Shown: positions 24,329 to 34,163 of the stretch, piece after piece | Layout: each line of letters begins with the position of its first letter | How positions within the stretch are numbered: position 1 is the first letter of the stretch | NCBI RefSeq assembly: GCF_900094795.1 | Contig: NZ_FMBC01000018.1 | Span: 24,999 to 88,998, forward strand | Reading direction: 5' to 3' | DNA: 64,000 nucleotides | DNA from: Kosakonia oryziphila | GTDB lineage: Bacteria > Pseudomonadota > Gammaproteobacteria > Enterobacterales > Enterobacteriaceae | Notes under the pieces: model-generated | Told to the model about the DNA's origin: nothing | Seen by the model: only the letters and a program-made list of their open reading frames with translations | Databases searched by the model: none | Position numbers and translations under genes: made by a program

Positions 24329-25438
24329 CTATTTGAAATCCACTTCCATCTGCTGCGGGATTGTCAGCCCACGCGTCGTTTGTACGCAACGGGCAATATA
24401 GTCCGTAAAGCGAGGTGGCTTCGGCATACCCATACTCAGCAGCTTATCGTTGCTGAAACGCACGTTGAGCATGGCGAAGGCGCCATACAAACGCATCGCT
24501 TTCAACATCAACCGCTCATTACAGGGGCCAAAAATACCCTTCAGCTCGCGGCGCATCTTCACCAGCGTCTCGTAACTGACCTGCGCGTATTTATCGCCCA
24601 CTGGCGCTTTTTCCAGCGCTCGTGCCATCGCTTTATCGATATCAGCAAAACGCACGCTGTTCTCTTCACCGGCAGAAATATGCACCACTTCGCCCTGAGC
24701 GATCTGGCCTTCAAGCAGCATCAGTAATGCATCGGCACAATAATCGACCGGGATAACATCGACGCGATCTTCCAGAGAGCACATAAACTTCTGCAGCATC
24801 AGCCCCATACTGAAGACCCAGAAAATACTGGTTGATGGCAGACATCCGTGGTGTGTGTGTCCAACGACGATAGAAGGGCGGGCAATCACCAGCGGCATCT
24901 GCGGGCACTCCTGGCGCATCAGTTGCTCAATGGTCGATTTGGAGCGCGTATAGGCCACCAGATGCTCTGCATTCTCGTGAAACTCTGCGCTTTCCGGCAC
25001 CAGCGAATCCGGTTCCGGCGTGCAGGACATCGCTGTTCCGACGTGCAGAAAACGCTGCAAACCTGCCACCTGCGACATTCTGCGGGCAAAGGCCAGCGTC
25101 CCCTCGACATTCACTTTCCAGACCAGCGGGTTATTACCAAAAGAGGCAACCGCCGCGCAGTTCAGCACGTGAGTGACGTTGTCCAGTGCAGGCTCGTTGA
25201 TGAAGCCTTCCGGCTCGCCCAAATCCCCAATCAGGATTTGTGAAGTATCAAGTTTGCTGAGCACTGCATCTGTCAGACCAAACTTGCGCATGTTGTTTTT
25301 AACGCGCTCAAGCCCGGCCTCTTTGTCTTCTGCCCTTACCAACAGCAGTAAATTTATGGCTTCACTGCCGTGGAGGATTTTTTCCAATACCGCTCCACCC
25401 AGAAATCCCGTCACACCCGTTATTAATAATGTTTTCAT
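24329..25438 (-). CDS. SDR-family NAD(P)-dependent oxidoreductase, thioester-reductase-like
   Basis: A 369-residue extended short-chain dehydrogenase of the male-sterility/thioester-reductase type. The Rossmann motif TGVTGFLGG is at residues 7-15, NVEGT near 110-114, a candidate catalytic Thr135 in HVGTAMS and Y163-x3-K167 in AYTRSKS, followed by RPSIVVGH. Such domains reduce acyl-thioesters or act on lipid or polyketide substrates, but there is no carrier-protein or adenylation partner nearby, so the substrate is unknown. I chose the ATG at 25438 (GGAGAG upstream). It is convergent with eno and inserted between eno and queE, where E. coli has unrelated genes. Confidence 0.8.
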   Translation of the reverse strand: MKTLLITGVTGFLGGAVLEKILHGSEAINLLLLVRAEDKEAGLERVKNNMRKFGLTDAVLSKLDTSQILIGDLGEPEGFINEPALDNVTHVLNCAAVASFGNNPLVWKVNVEGTLAFARRMSQVAGLQRFLHVGTAMSCTPEPDSLVPESAEFHENAEHLVAYTRSKSTIEQLMRQECPQMPLVIARPSIVVGHTHHGCLPSTSIFWVFSMGLMLQKFMCSLEDRVDVIPVDYCADALLMLLEGQIAQGEVVHISAGEENSVRFADIDKAMARALEKAPVGDKYAQVSYETLVKMRRELKGIFGPCNERLMLKAMRLYGAFAMLNVRFSNDKLLSMGMPKPPRFTDYIARCVQTTRGLTIPQQMEVDFK

Positions 25439-25820
25439 GAATGCTTTCTCTCCAGCCTTGCCAGGGTGGATTGTAAGCACGGAAAGCTAAACGCCATATC
25501 AATAAAGTAGAGCGGAAAATCGGGGTTTCTTAAGGTTGTTTTAAGAAAAGGAGCGCAGGGGATTTGCATTTGACAACTGCGGTAAGCAATTAATTCCAGC
25601 ACGAAACGTCAAAAAAATAACTAATTGATTTTAAACATTTTATATTTTTATTGACAACGCAACATCGCGATGACAATTTGCGTTGAAGTGTGACGAAAAA
25701 CACAAATGCTTACATTATTTTTGCGGTGGTCGATGGCGAAAAAGCGCAATACCGCGAAAGGCTATGAAGGTTAAGCCAGGATCTGCAATAATTAGTGTTT
25801 ATTTCCGATCAGAGTTGACT
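25439..25820. other. Divergent upstream region of the SDR gene and queE
   Basis: These 382 bases are AT-rich. They hold promoters for the leftward SDR gene and the rightward queE; a TTGACA at about 25651 is a plausible -35. An open frame reaches back 46 codons from queE, but its composition and lack of homology argue against an N-terminal extension. Confidence 0.5.
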
Positions 25821-26492
25821 ATGCAGTACCCGATTAACGAGATGTTCCAGACCCTGCAAGGCGAGGGTTATTTTACCGGCGTTCCTGCCATTTTTATTCG
25901 TCTACAGGGATGCCCGGTTGGTTGCGCCTGGTGCGACACCAAACACACCTGGGATAAGCTTGCGGATCGGGAAGTGTCGCTGTTCAGCATCCTTGCGAAA
26001 ACCAAAGAGAGCGATAAGTGGGGAGCGGCCAGTAGTGAAGATCTGCTGGCGATTATTGCGCGCCAGGGCTGGACGGCGCGCCATGTGGTGATCACTGGCG
26101 GCGAACCCTGCATCCATGATTTGACGTCGCTCACCAGCCTGCTTGAGCTGAACGGTTTTAGCTGCCAGATAGAAACCAGCGGCACGCATGAAGTACGCGT
26201 TTCCCATTCCGCCTGGGTGACGGTATCGCCGAAGGTGAACATGCGCGGCGGCTACGATGTACTGTTGCAGGCGCTGGAGCGTGCAGATGAAATTAAGCAT
26301 CCGGTTGGACGCATGCGCGATATTGAAGCGCTGGACGAGCTGCTGGCGAAGTTAACCGATGACAAGCTGCGGGTGATTGCCTTGCAGCCCATCAGCCAGA
26401 AAGAGGATGCAACCCGCCTGTGTATTGAAACCTGTATCGCCCGCAACTGGCGGCTCTCGATGCAGACACATAAGTACCTGAATATTGCCTGA
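25821..26492 (+). CDS. queE: 7-carboxy-7-deazaguanine synthase QueE
   Basis: Radical SAM enzyme that ring-contracts carboxytetrahydropterin to carboxydeazaguanine in queuosine synthesis. The 223-residue product matches E. coli QueE. The CX3CX2C cluster motif is in GCPVGCAWCD near residues 31-38, and the SAM-binding GGEP stretch is in VITGGEPCIHD. I chose the ATG at 25821, the family start. queD follows divergently oriented on the other strand, and queF lies 21 kb to the left. Confidence 0.97.
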   Translation: MQYPINEMFQTLQGEGYFTGVPAIFIRLQGCPVGCAWCDTKHTWDKLADREVSLFSILAKTKESDKWGAASSEDLLAIIARQGWTARHVVITGGEPCIHDLTSLTSLLELNGFSCQIETSGTHEVRVSHSAWVTVSPKVNMRGGYDVLLQALERADEIKHPVGRMRDIEALDELLAKLTDDKLRVIALQPISQKEDATRLCIETCIARNWRLSMQTHKYLNIA

Positions 26493-26646
26493 TAAGTCCT
26501 GGCGGGTTGTTAGCAGGGTTGATGGGGATTTACTGCAAGCCGCGCTGCGGATTATGTCAACGGCCATGTGCTGGCCGTGGTCGGCGGCTTTCAGGTTTGC
26601 TAACGGCTGTCGGGCAGACATCTTTGGGAAGAAATGACCGACTCGC

Positions 26647-27009
26647 TTATTCGCCGCGATAGACGCAACCTGCGGTGCAGGTTTCTTGCACCATGACTGC
26701 GCTCAGCAGCGGTACAACCGGCTTCATCTGATCCCAAATCCACTTCGCCAGCACTTCGCTGGTGGGGTTTTCCAGGCCCGGGATCTCATTCAAATAGTAG
26801 TGATCCAGCCTGTTATACAACGGCTTAAACGCCGCTTTCAGTTCGGCGAAGTCCATGATCCAGCCGGTATAAGGATCCACCTCGCCGGTGATCTCCAGGC
26901 GCACCATAAAGGAGTGGCCATGCAGACGGCCGCACTTATGCCCTTGCGGGACATGCGGTAAATGGTGAGCGGCCTCAAAGGTGAAATCTTTAAACAACGT
27001 GGTCGACAT
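26647..27009 (-). CDS. queD: 6-carboxy-5,6,7,8-tetrahydropterin synthase QueD
   Basis: Zinc enzyme that makes the substrate of QueE from dihydroneopterin triphosphate. The 120-residue protein has the three zinc histidines in [10 protein letters not shown] and GRLHGHSF, the catalytic cysteine in KCGRLHGH, and the C-terminal motif [10 protein letters not shown]. It is convergent with queE (154-base gap) and divergent from cysJ, as in E. coli. Confidence 0.97.
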   Translation of the reverse strand: MSTTLFKDFTFEAAHHLPHVPQGHKCGRLHGHSFMVRLEITGEVDPYTGWIMDFAELKAAFKPLYNRLDHYYLNEIPGLENPTSEVLAKWIWDQMKPVVPLLSAVMVQETCTAGCVYRGE

Positions 27010-27367
27010 AATGCACTCTCAGACTGACAAAAAACCGCCGCATAGTAGCGGAAATGACCTTTTTTAGCATTAACTAAAATCACTAAAAGTGTTTACCCGC
27101 AAGAAACTGCTAACCTGAATTTATTTTATTATTACAATTCAATAGGTTAATTAACCAGTTTTAGTGTTATTTCCTATAGTTAAAACAGGTTAGTTCTTTT
27201 GGTTATTTATTATTTCCAACCTTTCTTTAATTGTTATTATCCCGCCGTTAACCTTAGCTTTACTTCGTTTTTTAAAATTATATCCCCTTATCGTTTTGCG
27301 TTGTTGACCGTGAAAAAGGCTGTCTGCAAAACGGAGGGGAATTTTCGCTACTGGAACATAACAACGC
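27010..27367. other. Divergent promoter region queD / cysJIH
   Basis: A 358-base AT-rich stretch with no gene. In E. coli the cysJIH promoter needs CysB bound upstream. Loosely matching TTA-N-TTCC-type stretches (for example near 27205-27225) and a palindrome ggttaattaacc (about 27144-27155) are visible, but CysB sites are too degenerate to place by eye. Confidence 0.5.
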
Positions 27368-29173
27368 ATGACAACTCAGGCTCCACCTTCTGCGTTGCTG
27401 CCGCTAAACCCGGAGCAACTGGCGCGCCTTCAGGCCGCAACCACTGATTTGACGCCCACCCAGTTAGCCTGGGTTTCTGGTTATTTCTGGGGCGTACTGA
27501 ACCAACAGTCCGCAGCAGCGACTACCGTACCGACATCTGCGCCAGAGATCCCGGCAATTACGCTGATCTCCGCATCGCAAACTGGCAATGCCCGCCGCGT
27601 GGCGGAAGCACTGCGCGACGATCTGCTGGCGGCGAAACTAAACGTCAATCTGGTCAACGCTGGTGATTACAAGTTCAAACAAATCGCTAACGAAAAATTG
27701 CTGGTGATGGTGGCCTCTACTCAGGGCGAGGGCGAAGCGCCAGAAGAAGCTGTTGCGCTGCATAAGTTCCTGTTCTCGAAAAAAGCGCCAAAACTTGATG
27801 GCACTGCCTTTGCGGTATTCGGCCTTGGCGATACTTCATATGAATTCTTCTGCCAGGCGGGGAAAGACTTCGACAGCAAACTTGCTGAACTGGGCGCGGA
27901 GCGCCTGCTGGATCGCGTTGATGCCGATGTCGAGTATCAGGCTGCGGCTGCCGAATGGCGTGCGCGTATCGTTGAGGTGTTGAAAGCTCGCGTACCGAAA
28001 GACTCTCCGGCGCAGGCCGTGGTGAGTGCGACGGGCGCGGTGAACGAGGTTTTCTCCAGCCCCTATACAAAAGAAGCGCCGTTGGCGGCGAGTTTCTCCG
28101 TGAACCAGAAAATCACCGGTCGTAACTCTGAAAAAGATGTCCGCCATATCGAAATCGATCTTGGGGATTCAGGGCTGCGCTACCAGCCGGGCGACGCGCT
28201 GGGTGTCTGGTATGAGAACGATCCAGCCCTGGTAAAAGAATTGGTGGAACTGTTGTGGTTGAAAGGTGATGAGCCGGTTACGGTTGACGGTAAAACCCTG
28301 CCGCTAGATGAAGCGTTACAGTGGCACTTCGAACTGACGGTCAACACCACCAATATCGTGGAAAATTATGCCACTCTGACTCGCAGCGAAACGTTGTTGC
28401 CGCTGGTGGGTGATAAAGCCCAGTTGCAGCACTATGCTGCAACAACGCCTATTGTTGATATGGTACGTTTCTCTCCGGCACAGCTTGATGCGCAAGCGCT
28501 GATTGATCTGCTACGCCCGCTGACGCCGCGCCTCTACTCTATTGCCTCTTCGCAGGCGGAAGTGGAAAACGAAGTGCATGTTACCGTCGGCGTGGTGCGT
28601 TACGAAGTGGAAGGGCGTGCGCGAACGGGCGGTGCTTCCAGCTTCCTCGCGGATCGTGTGGAAGAAGAGGGCGAAGTGCGGGTGTTCATTGAGCACAACG
28701 ATAACTTCCGTCTGCCAGCCAACCCGGAAACGCCGGTAATTATGATTGGCCCGGGCACTGGCATTGCGCCGTTCCGCGCCTTTATTCAACAACGTGCAGC
28801 CGATGAAGCGCCGGGTAAAAACTGGCTGTTCTTTGGCAATCCGCACTTTACTGAAGATTTCCTCTATCAGGTGGAGTGGCAGCGTTACGTTAAAGAGGGC
28901 GTGCTGAATCGTATTGATTTGGCCTGGTCCCGCGATCAAAAAGAAAAAGTCTACGTACAAGACAAACTGCGCGAACAGGGCGCAGAGCTGTGGCGCTGGA
29001 TCAATGACGGTGCGCACATTTATGTCTGCGGCGATGCCAATCGCATGGCGAAAGATGTCGAGCAGGCTTTACTGGACGTGATTGCCGAATTCGGTGGTAT
29101 GGATACCGAAGCGGCAGATGAATTTTTAAGTGAGCTGCGCGTTGAGCGCCGTTATCAGCGAGATGTCTACTAA
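27368..29173 (+). CDS. cysJ: Sulfite reductase [NADPH] flavoprotein alpha-component CysJ
   Basis: Diflavin reductase that passes electrons from NADPH through FAD and FMN to CysI for sulfite reduction. The 601-residue protein has an FMN-binding flavodoxin domain ([28 protein letters not shown]), an FAD-binding domain ([19 protein letters not shown]) and an NADPH domain ([25 protein letters not shown]). It ends RRYQRDVY, as expected. Its stop overlaps the cysI start by one base (taATG), coupling synthesis of the two subunits. It is two residues longer than E. coli CysJ, in the linker after residue 40. Confidence 0.98.
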   Translation: MTTQAPPSALLPLNPEQLARLQAATTDLTPTQLAWVSGYFWGVLNQQSAAATTVPTSAPEIPAITLISASQTGNARRVAEALRDDLLAAKLNVNLVNAGDYKFKQIANEKLLVMVASTQGEGEAPEEAVALHKFLFSKKAPKLDGTAFAVFGLGDTSYEFFCQAGKDFDSKLAELGAERLLDRVDADVEYQAAAAEWRARIVEVLKARVPKDSPAQAVVSATGAVNEVFSSPYTKEAPLAASFSVNQKITGRNSEKDVRHIEIDLGDSGLRYQPGDALGVWYENDPALVKELVELLWLKGDEPVTVDGKTLPLDEALQWHFELTVNTTNIVENYATLTRSETLLPLVGDKAQLQHYAATTPIVDMVRFSPAQLDAQALIDLLRPLTPRLYSIASSQAEVENEVHVTVGVVRYEVEGRARTGGASSFLADRVEEEGEVRVFIEHNDNFRLPANPETPVIMIGPGTGIAPFRAFIQQRAADEAPGKNWLFFGNPHFTEDFLYQVEWQRYVKEGVLNRIDLAWSRDQKEKVYVQDKLREQGAELWRWINDGAHIYVCGDANRMAKDVEQALLDVIAEFGGMDTEAADEFLSELRVERRYQRDVY

Positions 29174-30885
29174 TGAGTGAAAAACATCCCGGCCCACTGG
29201 TGGTCGAAGGTAAACTGGCCGACGCCGAGCGTCTGAAGCTCGAAAGCAACTATCTGCGCGGCACGATTGCAGAAGATCTGCACGACGGCCTGACTGGCGG
29301 TTTCAACGGCGACAACTTTCTGCTGATCCGTTTTCACGGCATGTATCAGCAGGACGATCGCGATATTCGTGCCGAACGCGCCGAGCAGAAACTGGAGCCT
29401 CGCCACGCGATGATGCTGCGCTGCCGGCTGCCGGGCGGCATCATTACGCCGAAGCAGTGGTTGTCGATAGATAAATTTGCCGATGATAAGACCCTCTACG
29501 GCAGCATTCGCCTGACCAACCGACAGACGTTTCAGTTCCACGGCATTCTGAAAAAGAACGTCAAACCGGCACACCAGATGCTGCACGAAGTCGGGCTTGA
29601 CGCGCTGGCGACCGCCAACGACGTTAACCGTAATGTGCTGTGTACGTCGAACCCGGTAGAGTCTGAACTGCATGCAGAAGCCTACGAGTGGGCGAAAAAG
29701 CTCTCTGAGCATCTGTTGCCGCGTACCCGCGCTTATGCCGAGATCTGGCACGACGCCGAGAAAGTGGCGACCACGGATGAAGAGCCTATCTTAGGTAAAA
29801 CTTACCTGCCACGTAAGTTCAAAACCACAGTGGTCATTCCGCCGCAGAACGACGTGGATCTGCACGCCAACGACATGAACTTTGTTGCGGTTGCGGAAAA
29901 CGGCAAGCTGGTCGGTTTTAACCTGCTGGTGGGCGGCGGGCTTTCCATTGAACACGGAAATAAAAAAACCTACGCCCGTACCGCGAGCGAGTTTGGTTAT
30001 CTACCGCTGGAGCATACGCTGGTGGTGGCAGAAGCGGTGGTCACGACCCAGCGCGATTGGGGTAACCGTACCGACCGTAAAAACGCCAAAACCAAATACA
30101 CACTTGAACGTGTTGGCATCGACACCTTCAAAGCGGAAGTGGAACGCCGCGCGGGGATCAAATTCGAACCGATTCGCCCGTACGAATTCACCGGTCGCGG
30201 CGATCGCATTGGCTGGGTTAAAGGTATCGATAATAAATGGCACCTGACGCTGTTTATTGAAAACGGCCGTATTCTGGATTATCCGGGCCGTCCGCTAAAA
30301 ACTGGTCTGCTGGAAATTGCTAAGATCCATAAAGGCGATTTCCGTTTAACGGCAAACCAGAATCTGATTGTGGCCGGCGTGCCGGAAAGCCAGAAAGCGA
30401 AAATCGAAAAACTGGCGCACAGCCACGGGCTAATGGATGCGGTGAAACCGCAGCGTGAAAACTCCATGGCCTGCGTGTCTTTCCCGACTTGTCCGCTGGC
30501 CATGGCCGAAGCAGAACGTTTCCTGCCTTCATTTGTTGATAAAGTGGAAGCGGTGATGGAGAAACATGGCGTTGGCAACGATCATATCGTGCTGCGCGTT
30601 ACAGGTTGCCCGAACGGCTGCGGCCGCGCGATGCTGGCGGAAGTGGGCCTGGTTGGTAAAGCGCCGGGGCGCTACAACCTGCATATTGGCGGCAACCGCA
30701 TCGGCACGCGTATTCCGCGTATGTTCCGGGAAAATATCACCGAAACGGAAATTCTGGCGACGCTTGATGAATTGATTGCACGCTGGGCAAGCGAACGTGA
30801 AGAGGGTGAAGGCTTCGGCGATTTCACCATTCGTGCCGGGATCGTCCGTCCGGTACTCGATCCGGCGCGCGATTTCTGGGAATAA
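29173..30885 (+). CDS. cysI: Sulfite reductase [NADPH] hemoprotein beta-component CysI
   Basis: Siroheme and [4Fe-4S] subunit that reduces sulfite to sulfide. The 570-residue product equals E. coli CysI in length. The coupled cluster/siroheme cysteines lie in [17 protein letters not shown] and [11 protein letters not shown], in the positions expected near 434, 440, 479 and 483. Upstream family motifs such as [13 protein letters not shown] and [12 protein letters not shown] are intact. Translation is coupled to cysJ. A REP cluster separates it from cysH. Confidence 0.98.
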   Translation: MSEKHPGPLVVEGKLADAERLKLESNYLRGTIAEDLHDGLTGGFNGDNFLLIRFHGMYQQDDRDIRAERAEQKLEPRHAMMLRCRLPGGIITPKQWLSIDKFADDKTLYGSIRLTNRQTFQFHGILKKNVKPAHQMLHEVGLDALATANDVNRNVLCTSNPVESELHAEAYEWAKKLSEHLLPRTRAYAEIWHDAEKVATTDEEPILGKTYLPRKFKTTVVIPPQNDVDLHANDMNFVAVAENGKLVGFNLLVGGGLSIEHGNKKTYARTASEFGYLPLEHTLVVAEAVVTTQRDWGNRTDRKNAKTKYTLERVGIDTFKAEVERRAGIKFEPIRPYEFTGRGDRIGWVKGIDNKWHLTLFIENGRILDYPGRPLKTGLLEIAKIHKGDFRLTANQNLIVAGVPESQKAKIEKLAHSHGLMDAVKPQRENSMACVSFPTCPLAMAEAERFLPSFVDKVEAVMEKHGVGNDHIVLRVTGCPNGCGRAMLAEVGLVGKAPGRYNLHIGGNRIGTRIPRMFRENITETEILATLDELIARWASEREEGEGFGDFTIRAGIVRPVLDPARDFWE

Positions 30886-30891
30886 TGCAGC

Positions 30892-30974
30892 GATGCCGGA
30901 TGGCGGCGTAAACGCTTTATCCGGCCTACGGTTTGCGTAATTTGTAGGCCTGATAAGCGAAGTGCCATCAGGCA
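30892..30974. repeat. REP/BIME cluster between cysI and cysH
   Basis: Two palindromic units lie in tandem: gatgccggatggcggcg...ccggcctac, and aggcctgat...atcaggca. This is the typical two-unit BIME layout. It sits inside the cysJIH operon, so it probably shapes mRNA stability between cysI and cysH. Confidence 0.85.
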
Positions 30975-30994
30975 ATGAACACGGTGAGGAACTT

Positions 30995-31729
30995 ATGTCC
31001 AGACTCGATCTGAATGCGCTGAATGAACTGCCGAAAGTTGAACGTGTGCTTCAGCTTGCTGAAACCAATGCGCAACTCGAAAAGCTGAGCGCCGAAGCGC
31101 GTGTCGGCTGGGCGCTGGAAAACCTGCCGGGCGAGTATGTGCTCTCCTCCAGCTTCGGTATCCAGGCGGCGGTGAGCCTGCATCTGGTAAACCAGGTTCA
31201 GCCGAACATTCCGGTGATCCTGACTGACACCGGCTACCTGTTTGCAGAAACCTACCAGTTTATCGACGAGCTGACGGACAAACTTAAGCTGAACCTGAAA
31301 GTATTCCGGGCAGAACAAAGCCCCGCGTGGCAGGAAGCGCGTTACGGTAAGTTGTGGGAACAGGGCGTTGAAGGTATTGAAAAATACAATGAAATCAACA
31401 AGGTTGAACCTATGAACCGCGCCCTTGCTGAGCTGAACGCGCAAACCTGGTTTGCCGGACTGCGCCGTGAACAATCCGGTAGCCGCGCCAATCTGCCTGT
31501 GCTGGCCATCCAGCGCGGCGTATTTAAAGTGCTGCCGATTATCGACTGGGATAATCGCACGGTATACCAGTACCTGCAAAAACACGGCCTGAAGTATCAC
31601 CCGCTGTGGGATCAGGGTTATCTGTCCGTAGGCGATACGCACACCACCCGCAAATGGGAGCCTGGCATGGCGGAAGAAGAGACGCGCTTCTTCGGTCTGA
31701 AACGAGAATGTGGACTGCACGAAGGCTGA
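30995..31729 (+). CDS. cysH: Phosphoadenosine phosphosulfate reductase CysH
   Basis: Reduces PAPS to sulfite using thioredoxin. The 244-residue protein has [15 protein letters not shown] (PP-loop), [12 protein letters not shown] and the catalytic C-terminal cysteine in [10 protein letters not shown] chose the ATG at 30995 ([17 protein letters not shown] upstream) as the family start; the open frame reaches 11 codons into the REP cluster. It is the third gene of cysJIH. In E. coli K-12, CRISPR-Cas genes follow cysH; here a terminator and a dehydrogenase gene follow. Confidence 0.98.
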   Translation: MSRLDLNALNELPKVERVLQLAETNAQLEKLSAEARVGWALENLPGEYVLSSSFGIQAAVSLHLVNQVQPNIPVILTDTGYLFAETYQFIDELTDKLKLNLKVFRAEQSPAWQEARYGKLWEQGVEGIEKYNEINKVEPMNRALAELNAQTWFAGLRREQSGSRANLPVLAIQRGVFKVLPIIDWDNRTVYQYLQKHGLKYHPLWDQGYLSVGDTHTTRKWEPGMAEEETRFFGLKRECGLHEG

Positions 31730-31759
31730 CAGGGCAGCATCAAACTTTGAAACACAATG

Positions 31760-31786
31760 AGGCAGGGAGAAATCCTTGCCTTTTTT
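31760..31786 (+). terminator. Terminator after cysH
   Basis: A stem, aggcaggga/tccttgcct (one G-T pair), with loop gaaa and six T ends the cysJIH transcript. Confidence 0.85.
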
Positions 31787-31824
31787 ATAGTTAAACACAG
31801 TCACCTAACAACAGGAGCATTGTG

Positions 31825-32703
31825 ATGAAGATTGCGTTTCTGGGGCTTGGCACCATGGGGTTGCCAATGGCCGCGAATCTGGTCAAAACCGGTTATCAGG
31901 TTCAGGGCTGGAACCGTTCCGCCGGGCCGCGCGAGAAACTGGCATCGCTGGGCGCCACTGCGGCGGAAACGGCCGCAGACGCGGTGATGGATGCTGATGT
32001 GGTTATTTCTATTCTGGCGGACGACAACGCCACGCGCAGCGTCGTGCTTGAGGGCAATGTGCTGGCGACGCTGAAACCTGGTGCTATCTACCTGAATATG
32101 GCGACTATCTCTGTCGATCTGGCGGTGGAACTGGCACAACTGCACCGGGCGCGTAATATCGGTTATCTTGCCGCGCCGGTACTGGGGCGGGTAAATGTTG
32201 CTGAAGCGGGGCAGTTAAATATTCTGGCGGCTGGCGATAGTGCGCTGCTGGCAAAGGTGCAGCCGCTGCTGGATGTGCTGGGTCAGAAGACCTGGTATCT
32301 TGGAGAACGGCCGGAGCAGGCGAATGCCGCTAAGCTGGCGGCCAACTTTATGATCGCCAGCGCCATTGGCACGATGGGAGAGGCGGTTGCACTGGTGCAG
32401 GGGCATGAGGTCAGTAAAGCCGATTTCATTGATTTAGTCACTTCCACGCTGTTTGCCGCGCCGGTTTATAAAGGTTACGGCCAGGCGATTGCCAGCGATA
32501 CCTTTGAGCCTGCCGGATTTAAGCTGGCGTTGGGGTTGAAAGATGTGCGTCTGGCGCAGGATGCCGCCGAGCGGGTGAATGTGCCAATGGCGATTGCTGG
32601 TACGCTGCGCGCCGCGCATGTGGAAAGCCTGGCCCATGATGAAGGGCATCTCGACTGGGCCGCGCTGGCGCGTACCGCCGCCCGCCGCGCCGGACAGCTT
32701 TAG
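31825..32703 (+). CDS. NAD(P)-dependent beta-hydroxyacid dehydrogenase
   Basis: A 292-residue member of the 6-phosphogluconate dehydrogenase-like hydroxyacid dehydrogenases (3-hydroxyisobutyrate or tartronate-semialdehyde reductase type). The Rossmann motif GLGTMGLPMA is at residues 7-16, the substrate loop at APVLGRVNVAEAGQL (117-131), and the catalytic lysine K170 in NAAKLAANFM. The loop VLGRVNVAEAGQL departs from the usual DAPVSGG form, so the substrate differs from the classic members; I cannot name it. I chose ATG 31825 because the AGGAG site is better spaced than for the GTG one codon upstream. It sits alone between cysH and a REP-rich gap. Confidence 0.85.
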   Translation: MKIAFLGLGTMGLPMAANLVKTGYQVQGWNRSAGPREKLASLGATAAETAADAVMDADVVISILADDNATRSVVLEGNVLATLKPGAIYLNMATISVDLAVELAQLHRARNIGYLAAPVLGRVNVAEAGQLNILAAGDSALLAKVQPLLDVLGQKTWYLGERPEQANAAKLAANFMIASAIGTMGEAVALVQGHEVSKADFIDLVTSTLFAAPVYKGYGQAIASDTFEPAGFKLALGLKDVRLAQDAAERVNVPMAIAGTLRAAHVESLAHDEGHLDWAALARTAARRAGQL

Positions 32704-32713
32704 CCGCAAATCT

Positions 32714-32742
32714 GCCGGATAAGCGGCTCCGCCTTCTCCGGC
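32714..32742. repeat. REP-type palindrome
   Basis: gccggataagcggctccgccttctccggc has the REP stem and GCCGGAT end. It is the left of two REPs bracketing a structured non-coding element. Confidence 0.8.
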
Positions 32743-32850
32743 CTGCGCCACGGCCAACAATGTAAGCCCGGTAAGCGCCAGCGCCACCGGGTATTTCCCT
32801 GCAGCGACACCTTTCCCTCGATGAATAAAAAGGCTGAAGCGATGGGGTTG

Positions 32851-33049
32851 AGTCCCCGCTGAAATCGGCGAGCCGGAGGGCAGATGACAAGGTCTGGACG
32901 CCCTGGATGGCGTCCAGAGGCGAACCGAGCCATGGACGGCGAGTTGAGCCGACCGCAGGCAGATGACCGGGAGGTGAGCGCAGTGCGCAGCACCGATTTC
33001 CCGTGGGGCCGCGGGGATTGATAAGGGGAGCGCGGTAAGCGCCCCTTAT
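32851..33049. other. Unidentified structured non-coding element (possible RNA or repeat)
   Basis: These roughly 200 GC-rich bases have no coding look on either strand but show nested long-range pairing. tccccgc (32853-32859) pairs with gcgggga (33011-33017). Just inside, gaaatcgg (32861-32868) pairs with ccgatttc (32993-33000). Between them is a perfect 9-bp hairpin, ctggacgcc/ggcgtccag (32894-32917), and ggcagatgac occurs twice (32879-32888, 32958-32967). Outside the main stem is a hairpin ataaggggagcgc/gcgccccttat (33021-33049). It could be a small RNA or a dispersed element; I do not recognise a named family. Confidence 0.55.
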
Positions 33050-33123
33050 CCCGTTCACCGCATCAGGGGTTACAGAAACTCCCGCACGTATGGTGAACGG
33101 AACCTTTCCACGATACGCCCAAA

Positions 33124-33153
33124 ATGCCGGATAGCGGCTCCGCCTTATCCGGC
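33124..33153. repeat. REP-type palindrome
   Basis: tgccggatagcggctccgccttatccggcc is almost the same sequence as the REP at 32714, about 410 bases to the left. The two bracket the structured element. Confidence 0.8.
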
Positions 33154-33327
33154 CTGCGCCACAAGCCAGCGATGCAGGCCGGGCAACTCCTCCCGTTCTG
33201 GTGCATTCCTTGCACTAAAGTTGTGCGTTTTGCGCTCAGCAAACCACACCACTTTTTCTCCTTCTTCTCGCCTGCAAAAAATAAACATTAATAAATCAAA
33301 GTATTAACAAAAATTTCAAAAATATAA

Positions 33328-33352
33328 CTGAACCAATACGTAATTGGTTCAG
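33328..33352. promoter_or_regulatory. Palindromic operator candidate upstream of the GntR gene
   Basis: ctgaaccaat (33328-33337) and attggttcag (33343-33352) form a perfect 10-bp inverted repeat around acgta. A second copy of the half-site, tgaaccaat, lies at 33438-33446, directly before the GntR start codon. The repeated half-site suggests autoregulation by the adjacent GntR-family protein; this is inference from symmetry and position. Confidence 0.65.
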
Positions 33353-33446
33353 TAATTGCTTAGTTATAAAGGCAGCACATAGAAGATTAACTACTTAACA
33401 TTCTGTAATTAAAGAAAAAGATAACGCCAAATACGGATGAACCAAT

Positions 33447-34163
33447 ATGGAAAAACCGTCACGCTATCTGGCAAATTCCAGTACGGCGCTTGAACAACTT
33501 CGTGGGCTTATTCATCAACATGAGTCAACACCAGGGACTCCATTGCCCACAGAACGTGAACTGGCTGAACGCTTAGGTATAGGGCGGAGAGAAGTACGCC
33601 GCGCGCTGGACGTGCTGGAAGAAGAAGGACGGATCTGGCGTAAGCAGGGCAAAGGCACATTTATTGGCCCTGCTGCGCCGGTCGCGCCTCTGGCACTCCA
33701 GGGACTGGTGCAACAAACCAACATGCTGGAAGTGATGGAAGCGCGCTTGCAGGTTGAGCCGGGGCTTGCGCGGCTGGCGGCACTTCGCGCCAATCCGGAA
33801 AACCTGGCACTGATGCAGCGCATGCTGGAACGCATCGATAACGTCAATCCGGACGATCCGGATCTAAATGAGCTATGGGACAGCGCTTTTCACCGGGCCA
33901 TTGCTGAAGCGGCGGGAAACCGTTTGATGCTCGGTCTTTTTGACGCTATTGACGCCGTGCGTCGCGAACCTGCCTGGCACCATTTGCGGGAGATGGCGCG
34001 TACCCCGGCGAAGGTCGAACGCTATAACGATCATCACCACCGCATCATGCAGGCCATCCGGCAGTGTCAGCCGCAGGAGGCTTTCCTGGCGATGCGTGAA
34101 CATCTGCTCGACCTGCAACATGCCCTGATCCAGGCCATTCATCTCGAGGACGATACGCTATGA
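33447..34163 (+). CDS. GntR-family (FadR/FCD subfamily) transcriptional regulator
   Basis: A 238-residue regulator. An N-terminal winged helix has LPTERELAERLGIGRREVRRALDVLEEEGRI (residues about 33-63) and the wing RKQGKGTFI. A C-terminal all-helical FCD ligand domain follows, with the metal-site type residues D-x3-H (LWDSAFHRAI) and later histidines (NDHHHRIMQAI, MREHL). Such domains often bind carboxylic acids. Its stop overlaps the next gene (ATGA), so regulator and transporter are translated together and the regulator probably controls its own operon. A half-operator tgaaccaat abuts the ATG and may overlap the ribosome site. Confidence 0.9.
   Translation: MEKPSRYLANSSTALEQLRGLIHQHESTPGTPLPTERELAERLGIGRREVRRALDVLEEEGRIWRKQGKGTFIGPAAPVAPLALQGLVQQTNMLEVMEARLQVEPGLARLAALRANPENLALMQRMLERIDNVNPDDPDLNELWDSAFHRAIAEAAGNRLMLGLFDAIDAVRREPAWHHLREMARTPAKVERYNDHHHRIMQAIRQCQPQEAFLAMREHLLDLQHALIQAIHLEDDTL

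Noticed and set aside
25683..25820. N-terminal extension of queE
   Set aside because: The 46 extra codons are not conserved and run through the promoter region.
31730..31824. Possible CRISPR-Cas locus next to cysH, as in E. coli K-12
   Set aside because: No regularly spaced repeats or cas-like frames follow cysH; only a terminator and a dehydrogenase gene.
32519..33058. Leftward 179-codon frame across the structured element
   Set aside because: It runs through REP sequences and hairpins, is Arg/Pro-rich low-complexity text, and overlaps the dehydrogenase gene.
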